Part shown: positions 15,691 to 23,257 of the stretch, piece by piece
Numbering within the stretch: position 1 is the first letter of the stretch
Layout of the letters: each line of letters opens with the position of its first letter
DNA from: Microbacterium luteolum
GTDB taxonomy: Bacteria; Actinomycetota; Actinomycetes; Actinomycetales; Microbacteriaceae
Length of the DNA: 64,000 bases
NCBI RefSeq assembly: GCF_039533965.1
Contig: NZ_BAAAUN010000001.1
Location: 2,454,950 to 2,518,949 of the forward strand
Reading direction: 5' to 3'
Notes under the pieces: model-generated
What the model was told of the DNA's origin: nothing
Database searches by the model: none
The model's input: only the letters and a program-made list of their open reading frames with translations
Translations under genes and position numbers: made by a program

Positions 15691-18216
15691 ATGCCCCTGT
15701 CTGCGAGCGAGCTGCATCGGCGTGGCGTCGAAGCGGCGAACGCGCGGCGGTTCACGCAGGCGCGGCGCGCACTCGACGCGGCATCCGCTCGCACCGACGA
15801 CCCCGATCTGCGCGCCCGCATCGACGGGACCATCGCGTATGTGCTCGGTCAGACGGGTGAGCCGGCCGCGGCCGAGCAGCTGTGTCGCGCGGCGCTCGCC
15901 CGCCCCGGCCTGACCACCGAGACGGTCACGGTGCTCAGCGGCCAGCTCGGCACCCTGCTCTCGCACGCGGGTCGGCTGGACGAGGCCGAGGCGATGCTCA
16001 CGCAGGCGATCGACGCGCTGACGGCCGTCGGCGCCGAGACCATCGAGCTCGCCAACTGCCTGATGAACCGCTCGGTCGTGCGGATGCAGCGGCACGAACT
16101 CGACGCCTGCACCGCCGACCTCCAGCGCGCGGTCGCGGTCTACGAGGCCGCCGATGCGACGGAGCCCCTCGCCGAAGCGCAGCACAACCTCGGCTATACG
16201 GCGCTGCTGCGCGGAGACCTCGTCACCGCGCTCACCCTCATGACGCGCTCCCGGCCGACCCTGGCCGCGACCAGCGACCTCGCCGCCGCGATCAGCGACC
16301 TCGACCGCGCCGAGGTGCTCCGCGATGCCGGGCTCACGACCGAGGCGGAGACGCTGCTCGCGCAGGTCGCTCGCGAGTTCGGGGCGCAGCGCATGCGCCA
16401 GGCCCGCGGCGAGGCGGAGTTCCATCGTGCGCGATCGCTCCTGCGCCATGACCCGGCCGCGGCCGAGCGCGCCGCACGCACGGCGGTCCGGCGCTTCGCT
16501 TCCCTCGACAATCACGGCTGGGCTGCGCGTGCAGATGCCATGCGGCTGGAGGCGCAGCAGCGGTCGCGATCCCGGAATCCCCCCGACGCCGCGGAGTTCG
16601 TCCGCGTCGCGAAGGCGCTCGACCGCAGCGGCTTCCGCAGCGAGGCCGCCGGCCTCCGTCTCAGCGCGCGACGCGACGGGACGGGACGGATGCCGCGGCT
16701 CGACCCCGCCGCACCCACGCCCCTGAAGCTGCGGGCCCACGAGGTTCGCGCGGCGCGCGCATCCGCCGCCGGACGCGATCGGGATGCGCTCCGCGCCGCG
16801 GCCGAGGGCCTCGACCTGCTCACGGCCTGGCAGCGGTCGTTCGGCGCTCTCGACCTGCAGGCCTCGGTCGCCATGCACGGCAGTGACCTGATGTTCGCGG
16901 GGCTGTCCGCGGCCGCGCGCCTCGGCGACCCCGAGGTGCTGTTCGAGTGGTCGGAGCGCGCACGGCACCTCAGCCAGCAGGTCGCTCCCGTGCGGCCCCC
17001 GCACGATGACGACCTCGCGGGGGATCTCGCGGAGCTGCGGATGCTGCGCGCCGAACTCGCGGGGCAGGACTGGACGACCGACGCCCGGGTGCGGAGCCTG
17101 CGCGACCGCGTGCGCGAACGGCAGTGGGCGACGACGGGGTCAGGCGGCACCCGCGACCGGCTCGGACTGGCCGAGGCGAGGGCCGCGCTCTCCCCCGACA
17201 CGGCCGTGCTCTCCTACGTGTTCACCGGCACCGACCTGCTCGCCGTCGTGGTGACGGCATCCGGGGCGACGGTCGTCGGGCTCGCCTGGAAGCGCCTGCG
17301 GGCCGCGCTCGACGGGCTGCGCGCCGACCTCGACATGGCGGCGCTCACGCGCGGCGGGGTGATGGGTGCCGTGACCGGGCGGGCGCTCGCGGCACGGCTG
17401 CAGCTGCTCGACGCCGAGCTCCTTGCTCCGGTGCGTGGTGCCGCCCCGCACGCCGAACGGCTCGTGATCACGGTGCCCGGTGCGCTCGGCGGGGTGCCGT
17501 GGGCGATGCTGCCCGGCATGGCCGGAACCCCTTTCACGCTCGCGACCTCGGTGTCACGGTGGCTCGCCGTGCACAGTGCGGCAAGAACTCGCGCTGCAGT
17601 GCGGAAATCCGCCCTCACGGGGAGAGGCGGCGCCGATCTTGCTGAATCGTGGACGGTCGGCCGCGGTGCCGGATCTTCGCGGGTCGCCTTCGCGGCGGGT
17701 CCGCGGGTGCCTCGTGCGGGGGAAGAGGTCCGGCGGGCGGCGGACGCCTGGCCTGCGGACGAGACGCGGATCCTCGAGGGACCGGACGCCACGGTCGCCG
17801 CGGTGACCGCTCTCGCCGCCGACGTCGAGGTGCTCCATATCGCCGCCCACGGGCGTCACGCGGTCGACAACCCGCTGTTCTCCGGTTTCGAGCTGGCCGA
17901 CGGCACCCTGTTCGGCTACGACGTCGACCTGATCCCCCGCGTGCCCGCGACGGTCATCCTCTCGGCCTGCGAGCTCGGCCGTTCCTCGATCCGGTGGGGT
18001 GAGGAGGCGCTCGGGATGACGCGGGTGTGGCTGCACGCTGGAGCGGACTGCGTGATCGCCGCCCCGGTGGCCGTGCCCGACGACGACGCGTGCGAGCTGC
18101 TCAGCGCCGTGCACCGGGGGCTGGCGCAGGGCGTCGCGCCGGCGATCGCGCTGGCCGCGGCATCCGATTCGACCGGCGTGCGGGCCCCGTTCCAGTGCCA
18201 CGGGAACGGATTCTGA
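15691..18216 (+). CDS. TPR-CHAT protein (caspase/HetF-associated protease domain)
   Basis: This is an 841-residue cytoplasmic protein. About 300 N-terminal residues form TPR-like helix pairs (AEQLCRAALARPG, AEAMLTQAIDALTAVG, LAEAQHNLGYTALLRGDLVTAL). A helical middle follows, then a CHAT caspase-fold domain from about residue 500. The His/Cys dyad is present: His720 in HIAAHGR and Cys760 in VILSACELG, followed by the usual WGEEALGMTRVWLHAGADCVIAAPV segment. The domain is expected to be a cysteine protease whose activity is gated by the TPRs. Its gene lies in line with the sigma, beta-sandwich and subtilase genes. Confidence 0.92.
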   Translation: MPLSASELHRRGVEAANARRFTQARRALDAASARTDDPDLRARIDGTIAYVLGQTGEPAAAEQLCRAALARPGLTTETVTVLSGQLGTLLSHAGRLDEAEAMLTQAIDALTAVGAETIELANCLMNRSVVRMQRHELDACTADLQRAVAVYEAADATEPLAEAQHNLGYTALLRGDLVTALTLMTRSRPTLAATSDLAAAISDLDRAEVLRDAGLTTEAETLLAQVAREFGAQRMRQARGEAEFHRARSLLRHDPAAAERAARTAVRRFASLDNHGWAARADAMRLEAQQRSRSRNPPDAAEFVRVAKALDRSGFRSEAAGLRLSARRDGTGRMPRLDPAAPTPLKLRAHEVRAARASAAGRDRDALRAAAEGLDLLTAWQRSFGALDLQASVAMHGSDLMFAGLSAAARLGDPEVLFEWSERARHLSQQVAPVRPPHDDDLAGDLAELRMLRAELAGQDWTTDARVRSLRDRVRERQWATTGSGGTRDRLGLAEARAALSPDTAVLSYVFTGTDLLAVVVTASGATVVGLAWKRLRAALDGLRADLDMAALTRGGVMGAVTGRALAARLQLLDAELLAPVRGAAPHAERLVITVPGALGGVPWAMLPGMAGTPFTLATSVSRWLAVHSAARTRAAVRKSALTGRGGADLAESWTVGRGAGSSRVAFAAGPRVPRAGEEVRRAADAWPADETRILEGPDATVAAVTALAADVEVLHIAAHGRHAVDNPLFSGFELADGTLFGYDVDLIPRVPATVILSACELGRSSIRWGEEALGMTRVWLHAGADCVIAAPVAVPDDDACELLSAVHRGLAQGVAPAIALAAASDSTGVRAPFQCHGNGF

Positions 18217-18241
18217 CCTCGATCGAGCGAGATGACGCGAC

Positions 18242-18559
18242 TCAGATCGACGTTCCCACCGCCCGAGCGAGGCGGGCGATCTGCTCCTCGTTGCGCTGGT
18301 AATGCGACCACTGCCCCACTCGGGTGCATGTCACGAGGTCCGCGCGCTGCAGCGTCGCCATGAATTGTGAAGCGGTCGACTGAGACACGTTCGCTCTCGC
18401 CTGGATGTGCTTGAGGCACACACCGACGTCCTCCGCGGGCTGATCCTGCGGAGGGAACGAGGTGGGTTCCTTCAGCCAGCCGAGGATGGCCAGACGCGTC
18501 GGATGGGCGAGCGCCTTGAAGACCGTGACCAGCTCATCCCCCGCATGCTCATCGACCAT
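18242..18559 (-). CDS. ArsR-family regulator
   Basis: This 105-residue winged-helix protein has the ArsR core FKALAHPTRLAILGWLKEP (about residues 14-32) and HIQARANVSQSTASQFMATLQRADLV. A single Cys (near residue 48, VGVCLKH) and one near 78 (VTCTR) are present, but there is no CxC metal motif. It is divergent from the PRISE-type reductase and likely represses it through repeats in the 85-base spacer. The inducing ligand is unknown. Confidence 0.88.
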   Translation of the reverse strand: MVDEHAGDELVTVFKALAHPTRLAILGWLKEPTSFPPQDQPAEDVGVCLKHIQARANVSQSTASQFMATLQRADLVTCTRVGQWSHYQRNEEQIARLARAVGTSI

Positions 18560-18580
18560 GCGTCGATCATATCGCAGTAT

Positions 18581-18635
18581 CGCGATTTACCGATTATGTG
18601 ATAGTTCTTAGATCGTAAAAACGCGATTTACCGAT
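18581..18635. promoter_or_regulatory. Paired direct repeats between arsR and the reductase gene
   Basis: CGCGATTTACCGAT occurs twice, at 18581-18594 and 18622-18635, 41 bases apart (about four helical turns). The second copy ends ten bases before the reductase ATG, inside the expected leader. A TATGAT -10 for arsR lies on the minus strand close to its start. The repeats are the best operator candidates for the ArsR protein. Confidence 0.65.
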
Positions 18636-18644
18636 GGGAGCGAC

Positions 18645-19694
18645 ATGGACAGGACAGCGTTGGTGGTGGGAGCGCGGGGAGTGATCGGCGGGAACCTGAT
18701 CGCGCACCTCGAGAAAGAGGGCGGATGGAAGGTCATCGGGCTCTCGCGTCGCGGCGGACCCGATGTCGGCGCGGTCCGCCATATCGCCGTCGACCTGCTC
18801 GATCGCGACGACACCACTGCTCGACTGTCCGGTCTGACCGATGTCACGCACGTGTTCTACGCCGCCTACCAGGATCGACCGAGCTGGACAGAACTGGTGG
18901 CGCCCAACCTGGCCATGCTCGTCAACGTCGTGGACGCGATCGAACCGGTCGCACCGCGGCTGGAGCACATCAGTCTCATGCAGGGATACAAGGTATACGG
19001 CGCGCACCTGGGTCCGTTCGCCACCCCTGCCAAGGAGAGCGATCCCCCGCACATGCCGCCGGAGTTCAACGTGGATCAGCAGCAGTTCCTCGAAGGGCGA
19101 CAAGCAGGCGCCTCGTGGTCGTGGTCGGCGCTCCGGCCGTCCGTCGTCGCCGGTGTGGGGCTCGGGAATCCGATGAACCTCGCGATGGTGATCGCGATCT
19201 ACGCCTCCATCAGCAAGGAGCTCGGGATTCCGCTGCGCTTCCCTGGAAAGCCCGGCGCGTACACGAGCCTGATCGAGATGACGGACGCCGACCTGCTGGC
19301 TGCAGCGACCGTCTGGGCGGCCACCTCGCCGGGCAGCCGCAACGAGGCCTACAACATCACGAACGGCGACATGTTCCGCTGGTCGAGCATGTGGCCGAAG
19401 ATCGCGGCCTTCTTCGAACTCGAGACGGCACCACCGCTCCCGATACGACTGAGCGAGATCATGGCCGACAAGGCGTCCCTGTGGGAGACGATGGTGGAGC
19501 GCCACGGGCTGCGTCCCACGCCGTACAGCGACGTGTCCTCGTGGGAGTTCGGGGACTTCGTCTTCGCCTGGGACTACGACGTCATCGCCGACACATCCAA
19601 ATCTCGTCGCGCGGGTTTCCACGGCTACGTGGACAGCGAGCAGATGTTCCTCCGGATCTTCCAGGACCTCCGCGATCGGCGACTCATTCCCTGA
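18645..19694 (+). CDS. Atypical SDR of the PRISE (progesterone 5-beta-reductase / iridoid synthase-like) family
   Basis: This 349-residue NADPH-dependent enzyme is likely to reduce an enone or related carbonyl. The Rossmann motif is GARGVIGGNL at residues 9-18. The family-specific active-site segment LMQGYKVYGAH (residues 111-121) places Lys and Tyr as in PRISE proteins, rather than the classical YxxxK. ATG 18645 follows GGGAGCG. It is controlled by the divergent ArsR protein. The natural substrate in bacteria of this type is mostly unknown. Confidence 0.85.
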   Translation: MDRTALVVGARGVIGGNLIAHLEKEGGWKVIGLSRRGGPDVGAVRHIAVDLLDRDDTTARLSGLTDVTHVFYAAYQDRPSWTELVAPNLAMLVNVVDAIEPVAPRLEHISLMQGYKVYGAHLGPFATPAKESDPPHMPPEFNVDQQQFLEGRQAGASWSWSALRPSVVAGVGLGNPMNLAMVIAIYASISKELGIPLRFPGKPGAYTSLIEMTDADLLAAATVWAATSPGSRNEAYNITNGDMFRWSSMWPKIAAFFELETAPPLPIRLSEIMADKASLWETMVERHGLRPTPYSDVSSWEFGDFVFAWDYDVIADTSKSRRAGFHGYVDSEQMFLRIFQDLRDRRLIP

Positions 19695-19867
19695 AAGCCG
19701 CGAATCTTTTTCTCCATTCGATGTATCAGAACAGATGCGGAGCGCTCCTGTCTTTCAGAAGGTGCCATGCGAAGGACCTCGAAGGTGTGAGGTGCGAGGA
19801 GGCGCAGTCGGCTGGGGACATCCGCTCGCTGGGGAGCGCGGATACGACACGACACCCTCTGCTCTGG

Positions 19868-19897
19868 GAGTGCCGCGGCTGGGAGGCCGCGGCACTC
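19868..19897 (+). other. Strong 12-bp hairpin
   Basis: GAGTGCCGCGGC pairs perfectly with GCCGCGGCACTC across a six-base loop. It sits five bases before the next hairpin. Confidence 0.7.
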
Positions 19898-19902
19898 TCG
19901 CA

Positions 19903-19937
19903 GGGCCTCGGCGATCTGGGGACGCCGAGGCCCTTTT
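19903..19937 (+). terminator. Rho-independent terminator
   Basis: GGGCCTCGGCG (19903-19913), a nine-base loop, and CGCCGAGGCCC (19923-19933) are followed by TTTT. It most simply terminates transcription from the PRISE reductase gene, 209 bases upstream, or from an unrecognised RNA in the gap. Confidence 0.8.
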
Positions 19938-19952
19938 GGGGTGCACGGGCGA

Positions 19953-20007
19953 CACACGCTGCCGACTGGGCCGTGGTGGCCGTCGACACCGCCAGGGGCA
20001 GCGTGTG
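19953..20007 (+). other. 11-bp stem with large loop
   Basis: CACACGCTGCC (19953-19963) pairs with GGCAGCGTGTG (19997-20007). The 33-base loop is G/C-rich and can fold further. Its role is unknown. Confidence 0.55.
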
Positions 20008-20051
20008 GGCAGCCGAGACGTACGGTCGCATGATCTGCTCGTACCTCCGGA

Positions 20052-20156
20052 ATGCAGCGGCATGATCGCCGCGCGCACGAGTTCGACCTCCAGCGCCTGC
20101 TCGACGGGATCGAGACCTGGCTGGCAGCGAGCCTTCACACCGACGAGGTTTCGTAA
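20052..20156 (+). pseudogene. Possible C-terminal remnant of a TetR-family regulator
   Basis: A 34-codon reading frame ends in TAA at 20154 and contains EFDLQRLLDGIETWLA, which resembles the last helix of TetR regulators (typically FEFGLxRLLDGIE). Nothing upstream in the frame looks like the rest of a TetR gene; the frame is closed by TGA at 20031. It may be a relic of a deleted gene. The resemblance is short, so chance cannot be excluded. Confidence 0.35.
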
Positions 20157-20162
20157 TACGAT
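20134..20162 (+). promoter_or_regulatory. Antitoxin promoter with small palindrome
   Basis: TTCACA (20134-20139) and TACGAT (20157-20162) are 17 bases apart. The palindrome TCGTAATACGA (20151-20161) overlaps the -10. Ribbon-helix-helix antitoxins commonly bind such sites to autoregulate. The start codon at 20170 is so close that the transcript would be leaderless or nearly so. Confidence 0.65.
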
Positions 20163-20169
20163 ACTGGAC

Positions 20170-20433
20170 ATGGCGAGGAAGATGCAGGGACGGGAAGTCT
20201 CCGAGGAGCAGGTCGATGCTTGGGTAGCCGAAGCCGAGGCGGGCTACGATCCGGAGGAATTGCTGCGTCGCGCCGGCGGGCGGCCGGCGCGCGCAGACCA
20301 GGCGTCTCACGTCGTGCCCGTGCGACTCACCGAAGCGGAACTCGCTGCGGTGATGGAACGCGCCGAACGAGAGCATCTCAACCGATCCGATGCGATCCGC
20401 GCGGCATTGGCGGCCTGGTCGCACGCCGCGTGA
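20170..20433 (+). CDS. Ribbon-helix-helix antitoxin
   Basis: This is an 87-residue acidic protein. The C-terminal half has an RHH (CopG-like) pattern: VPVRLTEAELAAVMERAERE followed by LNRSDAIRAALAAW. The N-terminal half (EEQVDAWVAEAEAGYDPEELL) is a plausible toxin-binding arm. The stop overlaps the next gene by four bases (GTGA), the usual antitoxin-before-toxin coupling. It should neutralise the neighbouring toxin and repress the promoter at 20134-20162. The toxin reading frame next to it is broken. Confidence 0.8.
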   Translation: MARKMQGREVSEEQVDAWVAEAEAGYDPEELLRRAGGRPARADQASHVVPVRLTEAELAAVMERAEREHLNRSDAIRAALAAWSHAA

Positions 20434-20668
20434 TCATCCGCAAGTCGGCCCTCAAGCATGGAATCAATGAGGACGACTGCCGCAACGCCGCCGCCTGGGC
20501 GGCACTGACGGTTTCGCTCGACAATGAGAACCCAGGGCGGCAACTCCGCCTCGGATTCGACAGCAGCGGTCGCCTGCTGGAGCTCATCGTTCTGGTGTGG
20601 GATGCGGAACCGAAGAACTCATCCACTCCATGCGAGCGCGCCCGCAGTATGTCCGTCTCCTCGGTTGA
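20430..20668 (+). pseudogene. Frameshifted toxin gene of the RHH toxin-antitoxin pair
   Basis: From GTG 20430 the frame reads IIRKSALKHGINEDDCRNAA and RQLRLGFDSSGRLLELIVLVWDA, as in small toxins paired with RHH antitoxins (BrnT-like layout). At about 20603-20608 (GCGGAACC) the frame changes. One base later the sequence reads EELIHSMRARPQYVRLLG and stops at TGA 20666, which is the expected C-terminus. In the unshifted frame the protein instead runs to a TAG ending at 20720 with unrelated residues. A single missing G (GCGGGAACC) would restore it. Either the toxin is inactive or the base is a sequencing error. Confidence 0.75.
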
Positions 20669-20796
20669 CGGCGACCCGCGCGACGACATGGGCTCGCGTC
20701 TCGCGGATTGTTGCACCTAGGGTAAAAAGGTCGGTGCGCCCCGGACACATATCCCCGCCTACGTCTATACACATACTGCGCCGGCATGGAGGTTCC

Positions 20797-21537
20797 ATGT
20801 TCATCCAACGACTGACGGATCATGCTCGCCGTCACAGCACGTGGTGGAGCGCCGTGAGCGCACTCCTGCTGATCGCCACCTTCTGCGGTCACTACTCCCT
20901 CACCCAGAGCGTCGCGCCGCCGGCAGCGGCGCACTCGGCCGAACCGACGGCTGCGCCCACGGCTCAGCCCACGCCAACGCCGAAGCCCACGCAGGCCCCC
21001 TCGCCGACACCGACAACCACCCCGGCCCCGGAACCCGCCCCAGCCCCGGCACCGGTTCCCGAACCGGCCCCCGCCCCTGCACCGGCTCCCGAGCCGGCGC
21101 CGGCACCGGAACCCGCCCCTGCACCGGAATCGGCACCCGCAGCGACGGATGCCGATTCCGCCGCGGCAGCCGAGGTGCTGCGGCTGGTCAACGTCGAGCG
21201 CGCCGCGGCCGGATGCGCGGCCGTCACGGTCAACCCGGTCCTCGCCGAGGTCGCTCGCGCACACAGCCAGGACATGGCGGATCAGGCGTACTTCAGCCAC
21301 ACCTCGCTCGACGGCCGCTCGCCCTGGGATCGCCTGGCAGGCGCAGGGTACTCCGACGGGAGCGGCGAGAACATCGCGGCGGGTCAGAGCACCGCCCAGG
21401 ACGTGATGTCGAGCTGGATGAACAGCTCAGGACACCGGTCCAACATCCTGAACTGCGGCAGCACGACGATGGGAGTCGGCATCGGCCATGGCGGCCCGTA
21501 CGGCATCTACTGGACGCAGGTGTTCGGCCGCTCCTGA
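20797..21537 (+). CDS. Secreted CAP/SCP-domain protein with Pro/Ala-rich linker
   Basis: This is a 246-residue exported protein. An N-terminal hydrophobic segment (about residues 17-33) acts as a signal or anchor. Residues 45-120 are a low-complexity Pro/Ala/Glu/Thr spacer with repeated PAPEPAPAP units, suited to crossing the cell wall. The C-terminal CAP domain (about 125-246) carries ARAHSQDMADQAYFSHTS, GENIAAG and MNSSGHRSNIL, with the conserved His and Glu residues of the fold. GGAGG precedes the ATG at 20797. The function of bacterial CAP proteins is mostly unknown. Confidence 0.9.
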   Translation: MFIQRLTDHARRHSTWWSAVSALLLIATFCGHYSLTQSVAPPAAAHSAEPTAAPTAQPTPTPKPTQAPSPTPTTTPAPEPAPAPAPVPEPAPAPAPAPEPAPAPEPAPAPESAPAATDADSAAAAEVLRLVNVERAAAGCAAVTVNPVLAEVARAHSQDMADQAYFSHTSLDGRSPWDRLAGAGYSDGSGENIAAGQSTAQDVMSSWMNSSGHRSNILNCGSTTMGVGIGHGGPYGIYWTQVFGRS

Positions 21538-21568
21538 CGGTCGGTCGCAGCGCATGTGAGGATGCGTG

Positions 21569-21605
21569 ACGAGGGTCCGGGGCCGTGCGGCCTCGGACCT
21601 TCGTC
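21569..21605. terminator. Bidirectional terminator between CAP gene and deoR
   Basis: ACGAGGGTCCG and GGCC pair with GGCC and CGGACC plus TTCGT around a GTGC loop, nearly uninterrupted over about 15 pairs. It serves the convergent CAP and DeoR genes. Confidence 0.7.
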
Positions 21606-21615
21606 GTGATCGCGG

Positions 21616-22392
21616 TCAGGCGAGCAGAACCTCGTGTCCGGCCTCTCGAAGAGCGTCGACGGCGCCGGCATCCGCTGCGGCATCCGTGATCACCGTGGGG
21701 AACAGGTCCACTCCGCCCACGGCGGCGAACGCCACGACGCCGAGCTTGCTGCCGTCGGTGACGACGACGGCGCGACGCGCACGCTCGGCCATCATCCGGT
21801 TGACGGCGGCCTCGCGCTCATCCTGCGTGGTGGCTCCGGCAACGGCATCCATCCCGTTCACGCCGATGAAGGCGATGTCGAGGCGCACGCCCCGCAGCAG
21901 CTGCTCGACGAACGGCCCGACGAGCTCGTAGCTGCGCGAATGGATCACCCCGCCGGTCACGACGACCTTGATGTCCGGGCGCGTGGCCAGCTGCGCAGCG
22001 ATGTTCACGGCGTTGGTGACGACGGTGATGCCGCCGTTCGCCGCGAGATCGTCGCGGGCCGCGAGGGCTGCCGCGATCGCGGTGGTCGTGGTGCCGCCGG
22101 ACAGCCCGACGACCGTCCCCGGCACGACGAGCGCGGCCGCGGCCTGAGCGATGCTCGCCTTCTCGTGCGCGCGCAGGTGGCTCTTGTAGCGGATGGGCAG
22201 CTCGTACGCGACGGTCTGAGCGACGGCGCCGCCGTGCGTGCGGGTGAGCAGGCGCTGCTCGGCCAGGCTGTCGAGGTCGCGCCGCGTGGTCGCAGCCGAG
22301 GCGCCGAACCGGTCGACGAGCTCATCGATCGTGACCTCGCCGGCCTCGGCGAGCTGATCGAGGATCGCGTTGAGTCGCGCCGCCCGTTTCAT
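21616..22392 (-). CDS. DeoR/AgaR-family repressor
   Basis: This is a 258-residue sugar-operon regulator. The DeoR helix-turn-helix is at about residues 5-57 (AILDQLAEAGEVTIDELVDRFGASAATTRRDLDSLAEQRLL followed by THGGAV), then a DeoRC sugar-phosphate sensor domain with VGLSGGTTTTAIA. It is the last gene of the minus-strand operon and overlaps the aldolase stop by four bases. It probably senses a sugar phosphate of the pathway (AgaR type) and represses the divergent promoters near 26.1-26.2 kb. Confidence 0.92.
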   Translation of the reverse strand: MKRAARLNAILDQLAEAGEVTIDELVDRFGASAATTRRDLDSLAEQRLLTRTHGGAVAQTVAYELPIRYKSHLRAHEKASIAQAAAALVVPGTVVGLSGGTTTTAIAAALAARDDLAANGGITVVTNAVNIAAQLATRPDIKVVVTGGVIHSRSYELVGPFVEQLLRGVRLDIAFIGVNGMDAVAGATTQDEREAAVNRMMAERARRAVVVTDGSKLGVVAFAAVGGVDLFPTVITDAAADAGAVDALREAGHEVLLA

Positions 22393-23246
22393 CCCGCCAC
22401 CGTATCGCTCCCGGCCAGCGCGAAGAGACGCAGCATCCGCGCGGCCTCGTCAGCCAGGGCGTCGCGTGCGGGCGCGAGGTATTTGCGCGAGTCGACCAGC
22501 TGCTCGTCGGCGGCCAGCTTCTCGCGGATCGCCCGCGTGAAGAACCCGTTCAGATGCGTGGAGACGTTGATCTTCGTCATGCCCGCGCGCACCGCATCCG
22601 CGATCACGGCATCAGCCACGCCGGAGGATCCGTGCAGCACCAGCGGCACGGGCAGTGCCGCGCGCAGGCGGGCGATCAGCTCGAGGTCGAGTGACGCCGT
22701 GCGATCGGTCATCGCGTGCGAGGAGCCCACGGCGACGGCCAGGGCGTCGACGCCGGTCGCGGCGACGAAGGCCTGCGCCTCATCGGGGTCGGTGCGGACA
22801 CCGGGCGCATGCGCCCCGTCCTTGCCGCCGACCTCGCCGAGTTCGCCCTCGACATAGACGTCGGCCGCGTGCGCGCGCGCCGCGACCTCGGCCGTGAGCG
22901 CCACATTCTCGTCGTACGGGAGCGCACCGCCGTCGAACATCACGGAGCCGAACCCCAGGGCGATCGCCTCGTCGACCAGCTCCGGGCGCTCCGCATGGTC
23001 CAGGTGCACGGCGACCGGCGTCTGCGCGCGTCGGGCGATCGCGAGCGCGGCCAGGGCGACCGGTTCGAGGCCGCCGTGGTAGTCCGCGCAGTTCTGCGAG
23101 ATCTGCAGGATGACGGGAAGCTGTGCGAGCGCCGACGCGCGCACGAGCCCCTCGGCCGTCTCGAGATGGATGACGTTGAAGGCGCCGATGCCGGTGCCGG
23201 CGGCGGATGCCGCGGAGACGAGTTCGCGGGCGGAGACGAGGGTCAC
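22389..23246 (-). CDS. Class II ketose-bisphosphate aldolase (tagatose/fructose type)
   Basis: This 285-residue zinc aldolase splits a ketose 1,6-bisphosphate into dihydroxyacetone phosphate and glyceraldehyde 3-phosphate. The zinc ligands are visible: His in VHLDHAE (with the catalytic Asp), His in VGSSHAM and His in LVLHGSSG, plus Glu in VEGELGEVGG. The GTG start at 23246 has GAAAGGA at the right distance. The size and NVSTHLN segment fit the KbaY/GatY/AgaY group more than glycolytic Fba. Neighbouring PfkB, ROK and AgaS-like genes suggest tagatose 1,6-bisphosphate as substrate. Confidence 0.88.
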   Translation of the reverse strand: MTLVSARELVSAASAAGTGIGAFNVIHLETAEGLVRASALAQLPVILQISQNCADYHGGLEPVALAALAIARRAQTPVAVHLDHAERPELVDEAIALGFGSVMFDGGALPYDENVALTAEVAARAHAADVYVEGELGEVGGKDGAHAPGVRTDPDEAQAFVAATGVDALAVAVGSSHAMTDRTASLDLELIARLRAALPVPLVLHGSSGVADAVIADAVRAGMTKINVSTHLNGFFTRAIREKLAADEQLVDSRKYLAPARDALADEAARMLRLFALAGSDTVAG

Positions 23247-23257
23247 GAAGGGTCCTT

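Larger units (their letters stand above)
19695..20169. other. Hairpin-rich intergenic region with gene remnant
   Basis: This 475-base stretch has no intact gene. It contains a 12-bp perfect stem (19868-19897), a terminator-like 11-bp stem with TTTT (19903-19937) and an 11-bp stem with a 33-base loop (19953-20007), then a TetR-like C-terminal remnant (20052-20156) and the antitoxin promoter. The hairpins may end the reductase transcript, or they may be parts of a structured RNA. Confidence 0.6.
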
